A stretch of 64,000 bases of DNA from positions 1 to 64,000 of the forward strand of contig CANJKV010000003.1 of assembly GCA_947474855.1 (NCBI GenBank). Direction: 5' to 3'. Of the stretch, positions 20,367 to 30,558 are shown in pieces. Source of the stretch: Aurantimonadaceae bacterium (GTDB lineage: Bacteria; Pseudomonadota; Alphaproteobacteria; Rhizobiales; Rhizobiaceae). The first letter of the stretch is position 1; each line of letters starts with the position of its first letter. Position numbers and translations under genes: made by a program. The notes beneath the pieces were generated by a model. The model was not told the origin of the DNA. It saw only the letters and a list, made by a program, of their open reading frames with translations, and searched no databases.

Positions 20367-22166
20367 TCAGGCCGCCGCGGCCCCGATTTCCTGACGCAGC
20401 CACGCTTCGAGGGAGGCGGCGGGCATCGGCCTGGCCATCAGGTATCCTTGCCCTTCCTCGCAACCCCATGTCCTGAGGAGCTCGAAAGCGTCCCTCGTCT
20501 CGATGCCCTCGGCCACGACGCGGTAGCCAAGGTCGTGCGCCATGTCGATGACGGAGCGAACGAGGGTTCGGTCACGCTCGGAACTCTCCAGGTCGCCGAT
20601 AAACGCGCGGTCGACCTTCAGCACCGAGGCGGACAGAGTCTGGAGATAGGACAGGTTGCTGTAGCCGCTGCCGAAGTCGTCGATCGCGATCGCAACCCCA
20701 GCCGAGCGGATCGCCTCGAGCTGCCTCGCCGCGCGAGTCGGGTTCCGCGCCACTGCGCTTTCGGTGAACTCCAGCTCCAGCATCTCTGGGCGCACGCCGG
20801 ACCGCTGCACGAGCGCAAGGATCCGCGCCGCGAAATCCGGCTCGTCGAGGTTCAGGGCCGACACGTTGGCCGACATCCGAAGGTCGAGACCCTGAGCCTG
20901 CCAAGCGGCGATCTGCGCAAGGGCGGCGGAGACCACCCACTCCGTCATCGGCTTGGCGAGCGCCGTCTGCTCCACGGCCGGGATGAACTCGACCGGCGGA
21001 ATCGGCCCGAGGAGCGGGTGCGTCCAGCGCATCAGGGCCTCGGCACCGAGGCACCTACCCGTGGTGAGCTCGATCCGCGGTTGGTAGTCGAGACGGAGCT
21101 GATCGCCGCTCTCGAGCGCCGTCCTGAAGTCGTTGAGGAGCATGAAGCTGCGGGCGTGCCGCAGTTCGTGGGCCGGGCAGTACTCGGCACGGGCGGTGTC
21201 GGACAGGGAGGCGTCCTCCACCGCGTTCAGCATGCGCCGCAGGACGTCCCGGGGCGCCAGATCGCCGAGCACGAACTCGCACGAGCCGAGGGCCGGCGTC
21301 GGCAGGACGGGGATGCCGTCGCACTCCAGCGGCTCGCGCAGAAGCTCGATGATCCTGTCCACCATGATTGGCACTTCCAGGCCGGTTTCCGGCGTGAGGA
21401 GGACCGCGAGGCGTGTCGGACCGACATGGTAGAGCTTCGACGAGTTCCCGAAGGCGGGCCGCAGCCGGGCCGACGCGCCGCGGATCAGGGACTCGGTGAA
21501 GCTGCCGCCGAGCACCCGCTGCCCTTGGCCGTACTGCTGCTGGGACACAAGCTCGACCATCAGGCCCGATGCCGCCGCTCCCTTGTGACGACGCGCAAGG
21601 TCCTCGACGTCCTCGAACATCTGGTGCTGGTTCGGCAGCCCCGTGGCGGCGTCCGTGCGGCCGATGGTGTTGCTGAGCTCGATCTGGCTCATGACCATGC
21701 CCGCCAGGTCGCGCAACACCTGACGTCCCTCGTCGTCGAGTTCGCGCACCCTCTCGTCGACGACGCACAGCGTTCCAAGGCCATGGCCTTGCCGGGTGAA
21801 AAGCGGAGCGCCCGCATAGAAGCGGATGCCGGCCTGCGCGAGGGGGCTGCCCACGAACCTCGGGTCGGCCGTGAGGTCGGGAACCACGAAGATCTCGTCG
21901 TTCCCGATCGCGTAGCTGCAAGGTGCCTGCTCGCGCGGGATCTCCGTGATGTCGACGCCGACCTTCGACTTGAACCATTGGCGGTCGCGGTCGGTGAGCG
22001 AGATGGTCGAAACCGGGGCGTCGAGGAGCTTGCTTGCCAGCCGCGTCAGGCGGTCGAAGCTGTCGCTGGGCGAGGTGTCGAGCAGGTTCAGGTCCCGCAG
22101 CGCGTTGAGGCGCGCCTCCTCGTTCTGGATGGCGTCGACGATGTAGGGGAGCATGGCAAGTCTCAC
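20367..22166 (-). CDS. GAF - degenerate GGDEF - EAL protein (putative c-di-GMP phosphodiesterase)
   Basis: GAF N-terminus; LGAEALMRWTHP, AIDDFGSGYSNLSYL, LKVDRAFI, VAEGIET; GGDEF signature missing. Confidence 0.9.
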   Translation of the reverse strand: MRLAMLPYIVDAIQNEEARLNALRDLNLLDTSPSDSFDRLTRLASKLLDAPVSTISLTDRDRQWFKSKVGVDITEIPREQAPCSYAIGNDEIFVVPDLTADPRFVGSPLAQAGIRFYAGAPLFTRQGHGLGTLCVVDERVRELDDEGRQVLRDLAGMVMSQIELSNTIGRTDAATGLPNQHQMFEDVEDLARRHKGAAASGLMVELVSQQQYGQGQRVLGGSFTESLIRGASARLRPAFGNSSKLYHVGPTRLAVLLTPETGLEVPIMVDRIIELLREPLECDGIPVLPTPALGSCEFVLGDLAPRDVLRRMLNAVEDASLSDTARAEYCPAHELRHARSFMLLNDFRTALESGDQLRLDYQPRIELTTGRCLGAEALMRWTHPLLGPIPPVEFIPAVEQTALAKPMTEWVVSAALAQIAAWQAQGLDLRMSANVSALNLDEPDFAARILALVQRSGVRPEMLELEFTESAVARNPTRAARQLEAIRSAGVAIAIDDFGSGYSNLSYLQTLSASVLKVDRAFIGDLESSERDRTLVRSVIDMAHDLGYRVVAEGIETRDAFELLRTWGCEEGQGYLMARPMPAASLEAWLRQEIGAAAA

Positions 22167-22640
22167 AGTTGACGATGCCAGCTTCGGCAGGGATGCTTAA
22201 GGACTCCCGGTTCCGGATGAGCCGATCGATGAGCATCGTGAACGCATCCTTGCGTGTGGGTCGGCGACGCATGCTGACCGTCCTGAGGCCGATAGCCTCC
22301 ACAGGTTGCGGCGCCGGCCGGCATCGAAACGGCGAGCTGTTCCACAAGTTGGCACCTGCCGTCGATCCACAGCCCTCCCCTCGGGCGACTTGAGCGGCCT
22401 GCATGGACCGATCCTCCAAAGCATCAAGAGGATCAATCTCGAGCACCCGCGCAACCGGGGGATACAAGGGCAAGTCAGGTGCTCGGCAAGCACATTCCTG
22501 GATCCGTAAACAAATCCAAGGGAACAGTACTGTTTCGAAGATGTCGTGGGGGGCATAAGGGCTCGGCGCCCGGATGAAGGAAGAGAATTTTAGGGAGGCG
22601 CGCCGATACTGACCCGGCAACCGATCGGATCGCGCAAGAC

Positions 22641-23171
22641 ATGCAAGCTCTCACAACGCGCCGCCAAGCCTTGACGCTCCTCGCATCGGGTCTTCTCATG
22701 CCGTTCGCCAGCGGTCGCTCCGCAGCCGCTGCCTCCCTCCCCTCGCCTCTCGGCAAGCCGATCCTGCGGGTTGGAGGTGGGGTCAAGATCGTGAACGACG
22801 GCTGCGATGCCGTCTTCGACATGGACATGCTGGACGCGCTCGGCACGCGCAGCTTCGCCACCGCCACGCCGTGGACCGACGGGGCACCTTTCTGGGAAGG
22901 TGTGCCCCTCTCCGTCCTCATGGAGCATCTCGGCGCCGAGGGCACGGCGATCCGCGCCACCGCCCTCAACGACTACGTCACCGAACTGCCGATGGACGGA
23001 CTGGCCGAGGACGGGGCCATACTTGCCATGCGCCGCAACGGGCGACCGATGCCGGTCGCCGACAAGGGGCCGATCTTCATCATGTACCCGTTCGACCAGC
23101 GCGAGGAGCTGAAGCGGCAGGAGGTCTTCTCCCGCTGTGCCTGGCAGCTCGCGCGGCTCGACGTCCTCTGA
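22641..23171 (+). CDS. periplasmic protein with oxidoreductase molybdopterin-binding-like fold
   Basis: signal peptide; ATPWTDGAPFWEGVPLSVLMEHLGAEGTAIRATALNDYVTELPMDGLAEDGAILAMRRNGRPMPVADKGPIFIMYPFDQ. Confidence 0.75.
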   Translation: MQALTTRRQALTLLASGLLMPFASGRSAAAASLPSPLGKPILRVGGGVKIVNDGCDAVFDMDMLDALGTRSFATATPWTDGAPFWEGVPLSVLMEHLGAEGTAIRATALNDYVTELPMDGLAEDGAILAMRRNGRPMPVADKGPIFIMYPFDQREELKRQEVFSRCAWQLARLDVL

Positions 23172-23182
23172 TCGCGCGACCC

Positions 23183-25171
23183 ATGTCCCGCATGCCCGGC
23201 AGGTTCCGCTTCCGAAGCGGTTGGGAGATCCCGCTCGTCGCGGCGACGTCGGCCATGGCCCTGGCCGCCGTCGGCATGCTGTTCGTTGGCGCCCACCAGG
23301 TCGGCCGGATCTCACAGTCGGCCGAGAACAACGTCGTCTACCAGGTGATGGCGACGGCACCGGAGCTGACGCGCCTCCAAGCGACGATCGCCGCGCGCTT
23401 CATGCCCGACCCCAAGGTGACCGACGACGACGTCGGACTGCGCCTCGACATCGTCCTCAATCGTTTGGACGTGCTGACGGCGAACGACGCCCGCAAACTA
23501 CGGCGGAACGATCCCGAAGCGTCGAAGCTCGTCGAGGAAATGGTGGGGGCGGTACGCTCCGTCGCTCCCACGATCCGGAACCTGCGCACCGAGTTCGACG
23601 CAACAAGAACCTTGGAGGTTCTCGAGCCACTAAACGCCAGGGCGGCGCGGCTGGCCTCCCTGACGACCGCGATGGCGTCGCGCAGGATCGCGGATGGCGA
23701 ATGGCGCCTGGCGTGGATCTTCCGGACGGTCTCGGCTCAGGTCGTCGGCCTGACGCTCTCGGGCCTCGCCCTCGTCCTCCTCCTGCGCCGCATGCGGCAG
23801 CAGGCCAGAACCGCCGCGGAAATCGACGCCCTGACCGGCCTCGCCAGCCGCGGCTCGTTCAACGCAGCCATCGAACTGGCCGCGCACCGCAGTCGGGCGC
23901 CCGGTTCCATGGCGGTCCTCATGCTGGACCTCGACCTCTTCAAGCACGTCAACGACACCTTGGGACACGCCGCGGGCGACGCGTTGCTGCGCGAGGCCGC
24001 GGACCGCCTGCGCCCGGTCCTCAAGGATGCCGCATCGATCTCGCGTCTTGGCGGTGACGAGTTCGCGGCGCTGTTTGTGGGAGAGCGTGCGAGGGAGGCG
24101 GCAAGCCGGGGTGCGCAGCGCGTCCTGGAGTGCTTCGCCCGGCCGTTCATGCCGGCGGACGTGCCCGTCACGATCTCGACGAGCATCGGCCTTTGCGTGC
24201 TCGAGTCCGGGGACGAGGGGGCGGCCGACCTCCTCAAGGGCGCGGACCTCGCCCTCTACGCCGCAAAGGAGGGACAGCGCGGCACCTTGCAGGTCTGCGA
24301 TACATCGCTCAAGCGGGCCTACGCCGCGCGCCGCAGCCTTGCCAAGGATCTCGAACACGCCGTCGCGCGCGACGAGCTGCGTCTCGCGTTTCAGCCGATC
24401 GTATGTCTCGCAACCCGGCGCACCGCGGGTTTCGAGGCACTCCTTCGCTGGCAGCATCCCTGCCGCGGATCCGTTTCGCCCGCCGAGTTCATCCCCATCG
24501 CCGAGGACAGCGGCCTCATCCTGCCGATCGGACAATGGGTAATCCGGGAGGCTTGCCGCACGGCCGCCAACTGGCCCGGGGACGTGAGGATCACCGTCAA
24601 CATCTCGGCCCGCCAGTTCTCCGATTCCGGCTTGGTCGATTGCATCACCGCGGCCCTGGCCGACAGCGGGACCGAGGCGGAGCGCCTGACGCTGGAGATC
24701 ACCGAGTCCACGTTGATCCGGGACGACGGGGGCGTCCTCGGCGCGCTCGAAACGCTCCGCGGAATGGGGATCCGTGTCGCGCTCGACGATTTCGGGACGG
24801 GATACGCCTCGCTGAGCTACCTGACGCGCTTTCCCTTCGACGTCATCAAGATCGACCGGAGCTTCGTGCAGGGCTCGAGCGGCGGGGCAAACCACCAGGT
24901 GGTCGTCCAATCGATCTGCGACCTGGCGGGCAAGCTCGGCGTCGGCACTGTGGCCGAGGGCATCGAGACCGAGGAGCATGCGCGGCTCGCGCGCGAGGCG
25001 GGATGCGACCTCGGACAGGGCTACCTGTTCGACCGCCCGCTTTCGGCCGTCGACTGCGCCGCGCGTCTGGCGGCGGAGCGGCTCGGCGACGTTCTCGCGC
25101 TACGCCTTGCCGAGGGCGGCACCGGGGGCAATCCGGGAACGGCGCGGCAAGCTGCCCTGACGGTGCCCTGA
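23183..25171 (+). CDS. membrane-anchored GGDEF-EAL protein
   Basis: ISRLGGDEFAALFVG; GFEALLRWQHP; VALDDFGTGYASLSYL; VAEGIETEEHA; two TM segments bracket the sensor region. Confidence 0.93.
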   Translation: MSRMPGRFRFRSGWEIPLVAATSAMALAAVGMLFVGAHQVGRISQSAENNVVYQVMATAPELTRLQATIAARFMPDPKVTDDDVGLRLDIVLNRLDVLTANDARKLRRNDPEASKLVEEMVGAVRSVAPTIRNLRTEFDATRTLEVLEPLNARAARLASLTTAMASRRIADGEWRLAWIFRTVSAQVVGLTLSGLALVLLLRRMRQQARTAAEIDALTGLASRGSFNAAIELAAHRSRAPGSMAVLMLDLDLFKHVNDTLGHAAGDALLREAADRLRPVLKDAASISRLGGDEFAALFVGERAREAASRGAQRVLECFARPFMPADVPVTISTSIGLCVLESGDEGAADLLKGADLALYAAKEGQRGTLQVCDTSLKRAYAARRSLAKDLEHAVARDELRLAFQPIVCLATRRTAGFEALLRWQHPCRGSVSPAEFIPIAEDSGLILPIGQWVIREACRTAANWPGDVRITVNISARQFSDSGLVDCITAALADSGTEAERLTLEITESTLIRDDGGVLGALETLRGMGIRVALDDFGTGYASLSYLTRFPFDVIKIDRSFVQGSSGGANHQVVVQSICDLAGKLGVGTVAEGIETEEHARLAREAGCDLGQGYLFDRPLSAVDCAARLAAERLGDVLALRLAEGGTGGNPGTARQAALTVP

Positions 25172-25484
25172 AGGCCATCCCTGCGGCCGGGAACGGCCCT
25201 GCCCCGCTCATCGCGGCTTTGACCTGTTGCGGGGCCGGGCGCAGGACGTGCCATGGGAACGTCGAGGCATGAGGTGCTTCAAGACATCGACGAGCAGCCG
25301 ACTTTCCGAGGCCGAAGCATCGAGGTGGCGACCGTGTTCGGGCGCCTGGATGTGTTCCACCGCCGCCCCCAGAGGCCCGGCGCAATAAGCGTAGGTGGGT
25401 GCACGAGCGGTGGGATCAGCATCGGAGCCCTCTAGGTTATACGGACCGGCCCTTGTGGCCGTCGACGATCCTGCTGCCCCGGGA

Positions 25485-25925
25485 ATGCGCGTGAATGAAC
25501 TGGTCGAGGTTGGGACATGGGTCCGGCTCAGACGGGACCCTTGTGGCTTCGGCTCGATCGGGATCATCGTCCGCCGGGAAGCAACCTACGTCATCGTCCA
25601 AACGGACGGAACGCCGCCCAGCGGCTTGGCCGCCACGCGGCAGGACTTCCTGATCCTGGAGGATCAGGCGCCACCGCACGACTTCTTCCCCATGCGCAAG
25701 AAGCTGCCCTATGGCGCCTTCATCCTCGCCGACGGTTCGCAAGTTCTGCTCAACCGAGACTACGAGCCCCTGGTTCATCGCAGGCCTGGCGAGGCGGATC
25801 GGCCTTGGCCGAGAGACAAGCCGATCGACTATGTTCGGGAAGTGCGTTTCTACACGCCCTCGAACGGACCATGGCGCAGCGGCGAGGCCTACATGGAGTG
25901 CCTCATGATCCTGCATGGTATCTGA
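25485..25925 (+). CDS. hypothetical protein
   Basis: MRVNELVEVGTWVRLRRDPCGFGSIGIIVRREATYVIVQTDG...; protein-like composition. Confidence 0.6.
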   Translation: MRVNELVEVGTWVRLRRDPCGFGSIGIIVRREATYVIVQTDGTPPSGLAATRQDFLILEDQAPPHDFFPMRKKLPYGAFILADGSQVLLNRDYEPLVHRRPGEADRPWPRDKPIDYVREVRFYTPSNGPWRSGEAYMECLMILHGI

Positions 25926-26185
25926 TCGTACCTTGTCTCCACGCGCCAAGCCGCGCGTCCGGGCATCAGGACCGCATGTGGGTTCTCCCGATCCGTCGGC
26001 CGGAAAAGGGTTTGGCCAGGGCGGCCATGACGATGGTCAAGCGGCCGCTCCGAACTGATGGATCAGGTCACTCGCCCCGGAGGCCTTGAGCCGACCGGAT
26101 GGCAGTTGCCTCCCCATCGCTGCTCGCCGGCGTGCAGATGCCCCTTTAAGGAGTCAGGGTACAGCCGGAGGCATCGCTCCTGCTC

Positions 26186-26594
26186 TTGATGCTCCTCGCC
26201 GCGATCTACTTCGTCGGCTTCAACGCGGCGCTGGGCGGCACGCCCGGCAAGCTGATGCTTGGGCCTGCGCGTCGTCGACGCCGGAACGGGCGACATGATC
26301 GGCGCCGACCGCGCCCTTGTCCGCTGGCTCATGTCGATTGTCTCCGAGATCGTGCTTCTCATCGGCGTGATCTGGGCACTTTTCGATCGACAGAACTGCA
26401 TCGGCCATGCCCTGCGTCCCCATCTGATGTCGCGCAAGTTGGCGGAGCGTCTCGGAGTTCCCGGCAAGCAAGAGGGAAGGCTTGGGATCGGTGCCGCCGC
26501 TGGTTCCGGCACATCCGACTTGGTCGACTACCTCGCGGGCAACCCGCATCGCACGCTGGAGCAGGAGGAGATCGACCCGACGTTGCCGGTCTGA
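26186..26594 (+). pseudogene. RDD-family membrane protein remnant with frameshift
   Basis: MLLAAIYFVGFNAALGGTPGKLMLG in one frame, LRVVDAGTGDMIGADRALVRWLMSIVSEIVLLIGVIWALFDRQNCIGHAL in the next; N-terminal RDD helix absent. Confidence 0.7.
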
Positions 26595-26923
26595 GCGAGA
26601 ACAGGGTCCGGCATGACCGCCGTTCCGATCTCAACCGTGCCCGTCGGCTTCGACCGGCCTCTTCAGGGCGCCGCGTGCATCGCCGAACCCCCTCATCCAC
26701 TCGCCCCGCAACTCGCGTTGGTCATGCAGGTAAGGACAATCGCGTGCCGAACTGTCGAGGTCGGAGCCGAGGAAACTTCCCTTCGCATATGCCACGGCTG
26801 GTGTATCTGGGGACTTTGGGGATTTCATGGGGCTCCACAACCATTGCCCGGCGTCAGGGACGGCTTGTCGTGAGTTGGGGACCGGCATCCCGGAGGCGCC
26901 CAGATCCCGGATGCGCCGCATGC

Positions 26924-27307
26924 TCACCGCCTGCCGCCAAGCACCCGCAGGAGCGCTTCCAAATGCTGGCGGATCTCGGGATCCGCGATGTGTGCAAACG
27001 CGTCGTCGCGAGCCTTCGCATCGTCGCCGGGGCGTGGCGTGCCTGCGTTTGCCCGGACTGGAAGGTCCCTGAAGAACTCCGCCACGTCGACGTCCAGAAG
27101 CTGGGCCACCCGGTAGAGGCTCGATGCACTGATCCGGTTTTCTCCTGATTCGTACTTGCGGACCTGCTGGTAGGTGGTGCCGACTCCCCTGCCCACCGCT
27201 GACAGAGACAGCCCCTTCTTCTTGCGCATTTCGGACAGTCGCGCCCCTATCGAGACATCCAAAGGGTTTATTGCCATGGCATGCCTCCGGGTGTTGATGC
27301 GCGTCAA
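26924..27307 (-). CDS. XRE-family transcriptional regulator
   Basis: SIGARLSEMRKKKGLSLSAVGRGVGTTYQQVRKYESGENRISASSLYRVAQLLDVDVAEFF. Confidence 0.92.
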   Translation of the reverse strand: MTRINTRRHAMAINPLDVSIGARLSEMRKKKGLSLSAVGRGVGTTYQQVRKYESGENRISASSLYRVAQLLDVDVAEFFRDLPVRANAGTPRPGDDAKARDDAFAHIADPEIRQHLEALLRVLGGRR

Positions 27308-27343
27308 GCATCGGCTGTGGCGACGACGAGGGAGCCCATACTT

Positions 27344-27800
27344 CTAGGCGGTGTGGACGGATTTGACCAAGATGAAGCCGGCGGCGAGAGAGACGATGGA
27401 GGCGAAGTTCCGCTTTGTTTTCTCGCAGCGCAGGGCGACGCGCTTGAAGCGCTTGAGCTTGCCGACGGTCTGCTCGATGCGAGCGCGACCCCTGTAAAGC
27501 GCCTTGGCGAAGAAACCCGGTTTCGCTTTCTCGTTGGCCTTGTGCGGGATGACAGGGATGATGCCGCGCTTGCGAGCCGCCGCCCGGTTGGCCTTGCTGG
27601 CATAGCCCTTGTCGCCGATAGCAGCCCGAGGATCGGTGTCGGGGCCAAGGCCAAGAAGGATCGGGAAGTGCGGTGCGTCGCCTTTCTCCCCGCCGGTCAG
27701 GTCGAAAGCGATGGGATGCCCGTCGAAGTCGGTCTTCAGATGGATCTTGGTGGAGAAGCCGCCGCGCGATCGGCCGAGCGCGTGCCTCGTCTGCCCCCCT
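27344..27800 (-). CDS. IS5-family transposase, ORF B (-1 frame; DDE C-terminal part)
   Basis: GRSRGGFSTKIHLKTDFDGHPIAFDLTGGEKGDAPHFP...AAIGDKGYASKANRAAARKRGIIPVIPHK...ARIEQTVGKLKRFKRVALRCEKTKRNF...FILVKSVHTA*. Confidence 0.88.
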
Positions 27801-28220
27801 TTGCGCCTGCCGCCGAGACGTGGGCTCGAACAACGGTCGAGTCGAACATCTGCACCAGATGCGCCGAGGATGAGAGTGAGGCGAGATGATCGAAGAAGAT
27901 CTCAAACACGCCCGCCTTGCTCAATCGATCGAAGCGCTTCCAGACGCTGTTCCACTTGCCAAAGCGCTCCGGCAGCGCTCGCCAGGTGATGTTGTGGGTG
28001 GAGAAGTAGTGCAGCGCTTCGAGGAACAGCCGGTCGTTGCGACCCTTGTCGCCCCGGCGCGGCAACGAGGCACGAAGCACCTCCAGCGCAACCGCCATGT
28101 CCCGCTCGGTCATCGTCGTAGACATCGCCGACCTCCAATCAGTCGGCCACCTATGAATCAGATCGGATGCCGAACCGGAATCCCTGCGCGATCAACAGGA
28201 CGTAATCCGTCCACACCGCC
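27347..28220 (-). mobile_element. IS5-family (IS427-type) insertion sequence, complete
   Basis: terminal inverted repeats GGCGGTGTGGACGGATT at both ends, CTAG at both junctions (TA duplication), two overlapping transposase frames. Confidence 0.9.
27736..28125 (-). CDS. IS5-family transposase, ORF A
   Basis: NDRLFLEALHYFSTHNITWRALPERFGKWNSVWKRFDRLSKAGVFEIFFDHL. Confidence 0.92.
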   Translation of the reverse strand: MSTTMTERDMAVALEVLRASLPRRGDKGRNDRLFLEALHYFSTHNITWRALPERFGKWNSVWKRFDRLSKAGVFEIFFDHLASLSSSAHLVQMFDSTVVRAHVSAAGAKGGRRGTRSADRAAASPPRSI

Positions 28221-28509
28221 TAGGTAGAAGCCATTTGGCGCGCAATCGCTCATAATGACGTAAGGTTAACCCGAAGAAGGCGCGATCGTCGCTCGACCTG
28301 TCGGGGTTCTTGGGAGCGCTCGAAAGATGGCCGGCGACTTGCCATCCCCCTCGTCACCCGCGGCCTCGCGCGGGACATCCAGGCGACGATGAAGACGACG
28401 AGAAGCTGTTGAGCCTAGCGGAGCCGTTGACTTGGAAGCCGATCCCGTTACGCCGCCTCGCGCCGATGTCGTTCGCCTGCTGCCGAGCCACGTCTCCTCC
28501 GAGAACCCA

Positions 28510-28815
28510 ATGCATCTTGTCCAAATCCTTCTTCCAACCGCCGACAACGATGGTCTGCCGTTCCTGACGGAACGGTTCGAGACGCTTCGAAGCGAGCTGA
28601 CGGATCGTTTCGGCGGCGTGACCGTATTCGCTCAAGGCCCCGCGGAAGGCTTCTGGAAAGGTGACGACGGCACTGACCGCGACCAGATCGTCATATTCGA
28701 GGTGATGGCGGAGGAAGTCGACGGAGGGTGGTGGTCCGCCCTTCGCGAGCGCCTCGAGCGCGAGTTCCGGCAGGACGAAATCGTCATCCGGGTCCAGGTG
28801 ATCCTACGCCTCTAG
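28510..28815 (+). CDS. conserved-looking hypothetical protein
   Basis: MHLVQILLPTADNDGLPFLTERFETLRSELTDRFGGVTVFAQGPAEGFWKGDDGTDRDQIVIFEVMAEEVDGGWWSALRERLEREF. Confidence 0.75.
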   Translation: MHLVQILLPTADNDGLPFLTERFETLRSELTDRFGGVTVFAQGPAEGFWKGDDGTDRDQIVIFEVMAEEVDGGWWSALRERLEREFRQDEIVIRVQVILRL

Positions 28816-29383
28816 CCACTCCACCGAACCTGCGGGCCGCGGCCGACATCGTGCGTGGTCCCTCGCCGCAACCGAGTCGGGAGGTGGTGCGGCGAACCGT
28901 ATGGCAAAATGGCTTCCGCAAGCAACGTGCGACGCAGATCGATGGTCTGTGGGCTGAACTGCTGGAGACCGTCGCAAGCCTGGCAATCCGCCCTCCGGCA
29001 GGCGGCAGCCATGTTGACGCAACGTTGGGGAAACAAGCACCCACCGATGCAGCAACCGCCTGAAATCTTGGTGACACCGGGATCGGTTAGAGAAGGCACT
29101 CGTGGAAGAGGCCCGGCTCCGGGCAGCGCCCGGTATTCCAAAGCTTGAGATGCGCCCATCCGAGTCGCCGATCCCATGAATAAGATGAACGCAGCCCATG
29201 GAAGTTGACAACGTCGTCTTCTCGGCCACCGAGCCTCGGCCGTTTGAAGGGAGCCGGACCTTCCCGGCGACTTGACGTTCAGTTGCAAGATCGTCGCACG
29301 ATCGCATCGGCGCGTCGATGAACCATGCTGGCGACTTCTTGCCAACAACATCGTCGGCACGCCTGTCTGAAAGGAGCTCACCG

Positions 29384-29539
29384 ATGTTCCCGGTGTCGAT
29401 CAACGCATTCAAGAAGCGGCAGCGCGCCCGCGCTGGCCAACTCGCCCTAAGCGAACTCAGCGACTACCTGCTTCGCGACATCGGCCTGACGCGAAACGAC
29501 GTCCGGCACCGCCTCGCCAGCAGGCAGACGATCGAGTGA
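29384..29539 (+). CDS. DUF1127-like small protein
   Basis: LALSELSDYLLRDIGLTRNDVRHRLASRQ. Confidence 0.8.
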   Translation: MFPVSINAFKKRQRARAGQLALSELSDYLLRDIGLTRNDVRHRLASRQTIE

Positions 29540-29610
29540 CTTCGCGGTGCCAGCTCTCACCTCGGATCGCTCCGCCTGCTCCCCTAAACGCAGCTACGCG
29601 AGGTCACGAC

Positions 29611-30558
29611 ATGAGCACGCAAATCAGTGAACTGCATCTTCCTGTCTCTGGATCGCTCCTGACCGACGGCGGTCTGGAAACCACGCTGGTGTTTCATCGC
29701 GGCATCGAGCTGCCACACTTCGCGGCCTTCGTGCTCCTCGCCTCACCAGAGGGCCGCCGGGAGCTCGAGGGCTACTATGAACCCTACCTTGCTCTGGCCC
29801 GCCGCCACCGCGTCGGCTTCGTTCTGGACACGCCGACTTGGCGGGCCAACACCGATTGGGGTGAGAAACTCGGTTACAGCCCTGCCGCGCTCAGAACAGT
29901 GAATCAGGACGCCGTCACCTTCGTCAAAGACCTGAGCTCGCGCTGGCAGACGCCGCTCAGCCCCTGCGCAATCAACGGGGTGATCGGACCCCGAGGCGAC
30001 GGTTACAAGGCCGGCGATGTGGACGCAGACGCAGCCGAAGACTACCACGCGCCTCAGGTCGAGGCCTTCGCGGCCTCTGCGGTCGATCTGATCTCAGCCA
30101 TCACCATGAACACGGTCGGTGAAGCCATCGGAATTGCCCGCGCTGCCAAAGCACAAGCGGTACCCTGCGTTGTGTCCTTCACAGTCGAGACAGATGGACG
30201 GCTCGTCGGAGGCGAGAGCCTGCGCGAGGCAGTCGAGCACGTCGACGAGGCAACCGACGGCTCTCCCGCTTACTACATGGTGAACTGTGCGCATCCGAGC
30301 CACTTCGACGGCTCACTGGCGGAGGGTGCAGGGTGGACCAAACGGCTCGGAGGCATACGCGCCAATGCTTCGACGAAGAGCCATGCCGAACTTGACGAGG
30401 CCGAAACGCTCGACATCGGCGATCCCCTGGATCTGGGCCGCCGCTACGCGAGGCTGCGCGGCCGCTTTCCCAATCTTCGGGTTCTCGGCGGCTGCTGCGG
30501 GACGGACCATCGCCACTTGGCTGCGATCTGCGAAGCCTGTCTGCCGGTTCCCGAATGA
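29611..30558 (+). CDS. homocysteine S-methyltransferase family protein
   Basis: LLTDGGLETTLVFHRGIELPHFAAF...YYMVNCAHPSHF...RVLGGCCGTDHRHLAAI with Zn-binding Cys motifs. Confidence 0.93.
   Translation: MSTQISELHLPVSGSLLTDGGLETTLVFHRGIELPHFAAFVLLASPEGRRELEGYYEPYLALARRHRVGFVLDTPTWRANTDWGEKLGYSPAALRTVNQDAVTFVKDLSSRWQTPLSPCAINGVIGPRGDGYKAGDVDADAAEDYHAPQVEAFAASAVDLISAITMNTVGEAIGIARAAKAQAVPCVVSFTVETDGRLVGGESLREAVEHVDEATDGSPAYYMVNCAHPSHFDGSLAEGAGWTKRLGGIRANASTKSHAELDEAETLDIGDPLDLGRRYARLRGRFPNLRVLGGCCGTDHRHLAAICEACLPVPE

Noticed and set aside
17299-20469. 1,056-aa ORF on the minus strand opposite the hybrid kinase
   Set aside because: Arg/Gly/Val/His-rich shadow of a high-GC gene; the plus-strand frame has clear kinase domains
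18594-22172. 1,192-aa plus-strand ORF
   Set aside because: Low-complexity shadow frame overlapping two well-supported genes on different strands
28266-28547. minus-strand ORF opposite 28432-28815
   Set aside because: Shadow of the better-supported plus-strand hypothetical gene
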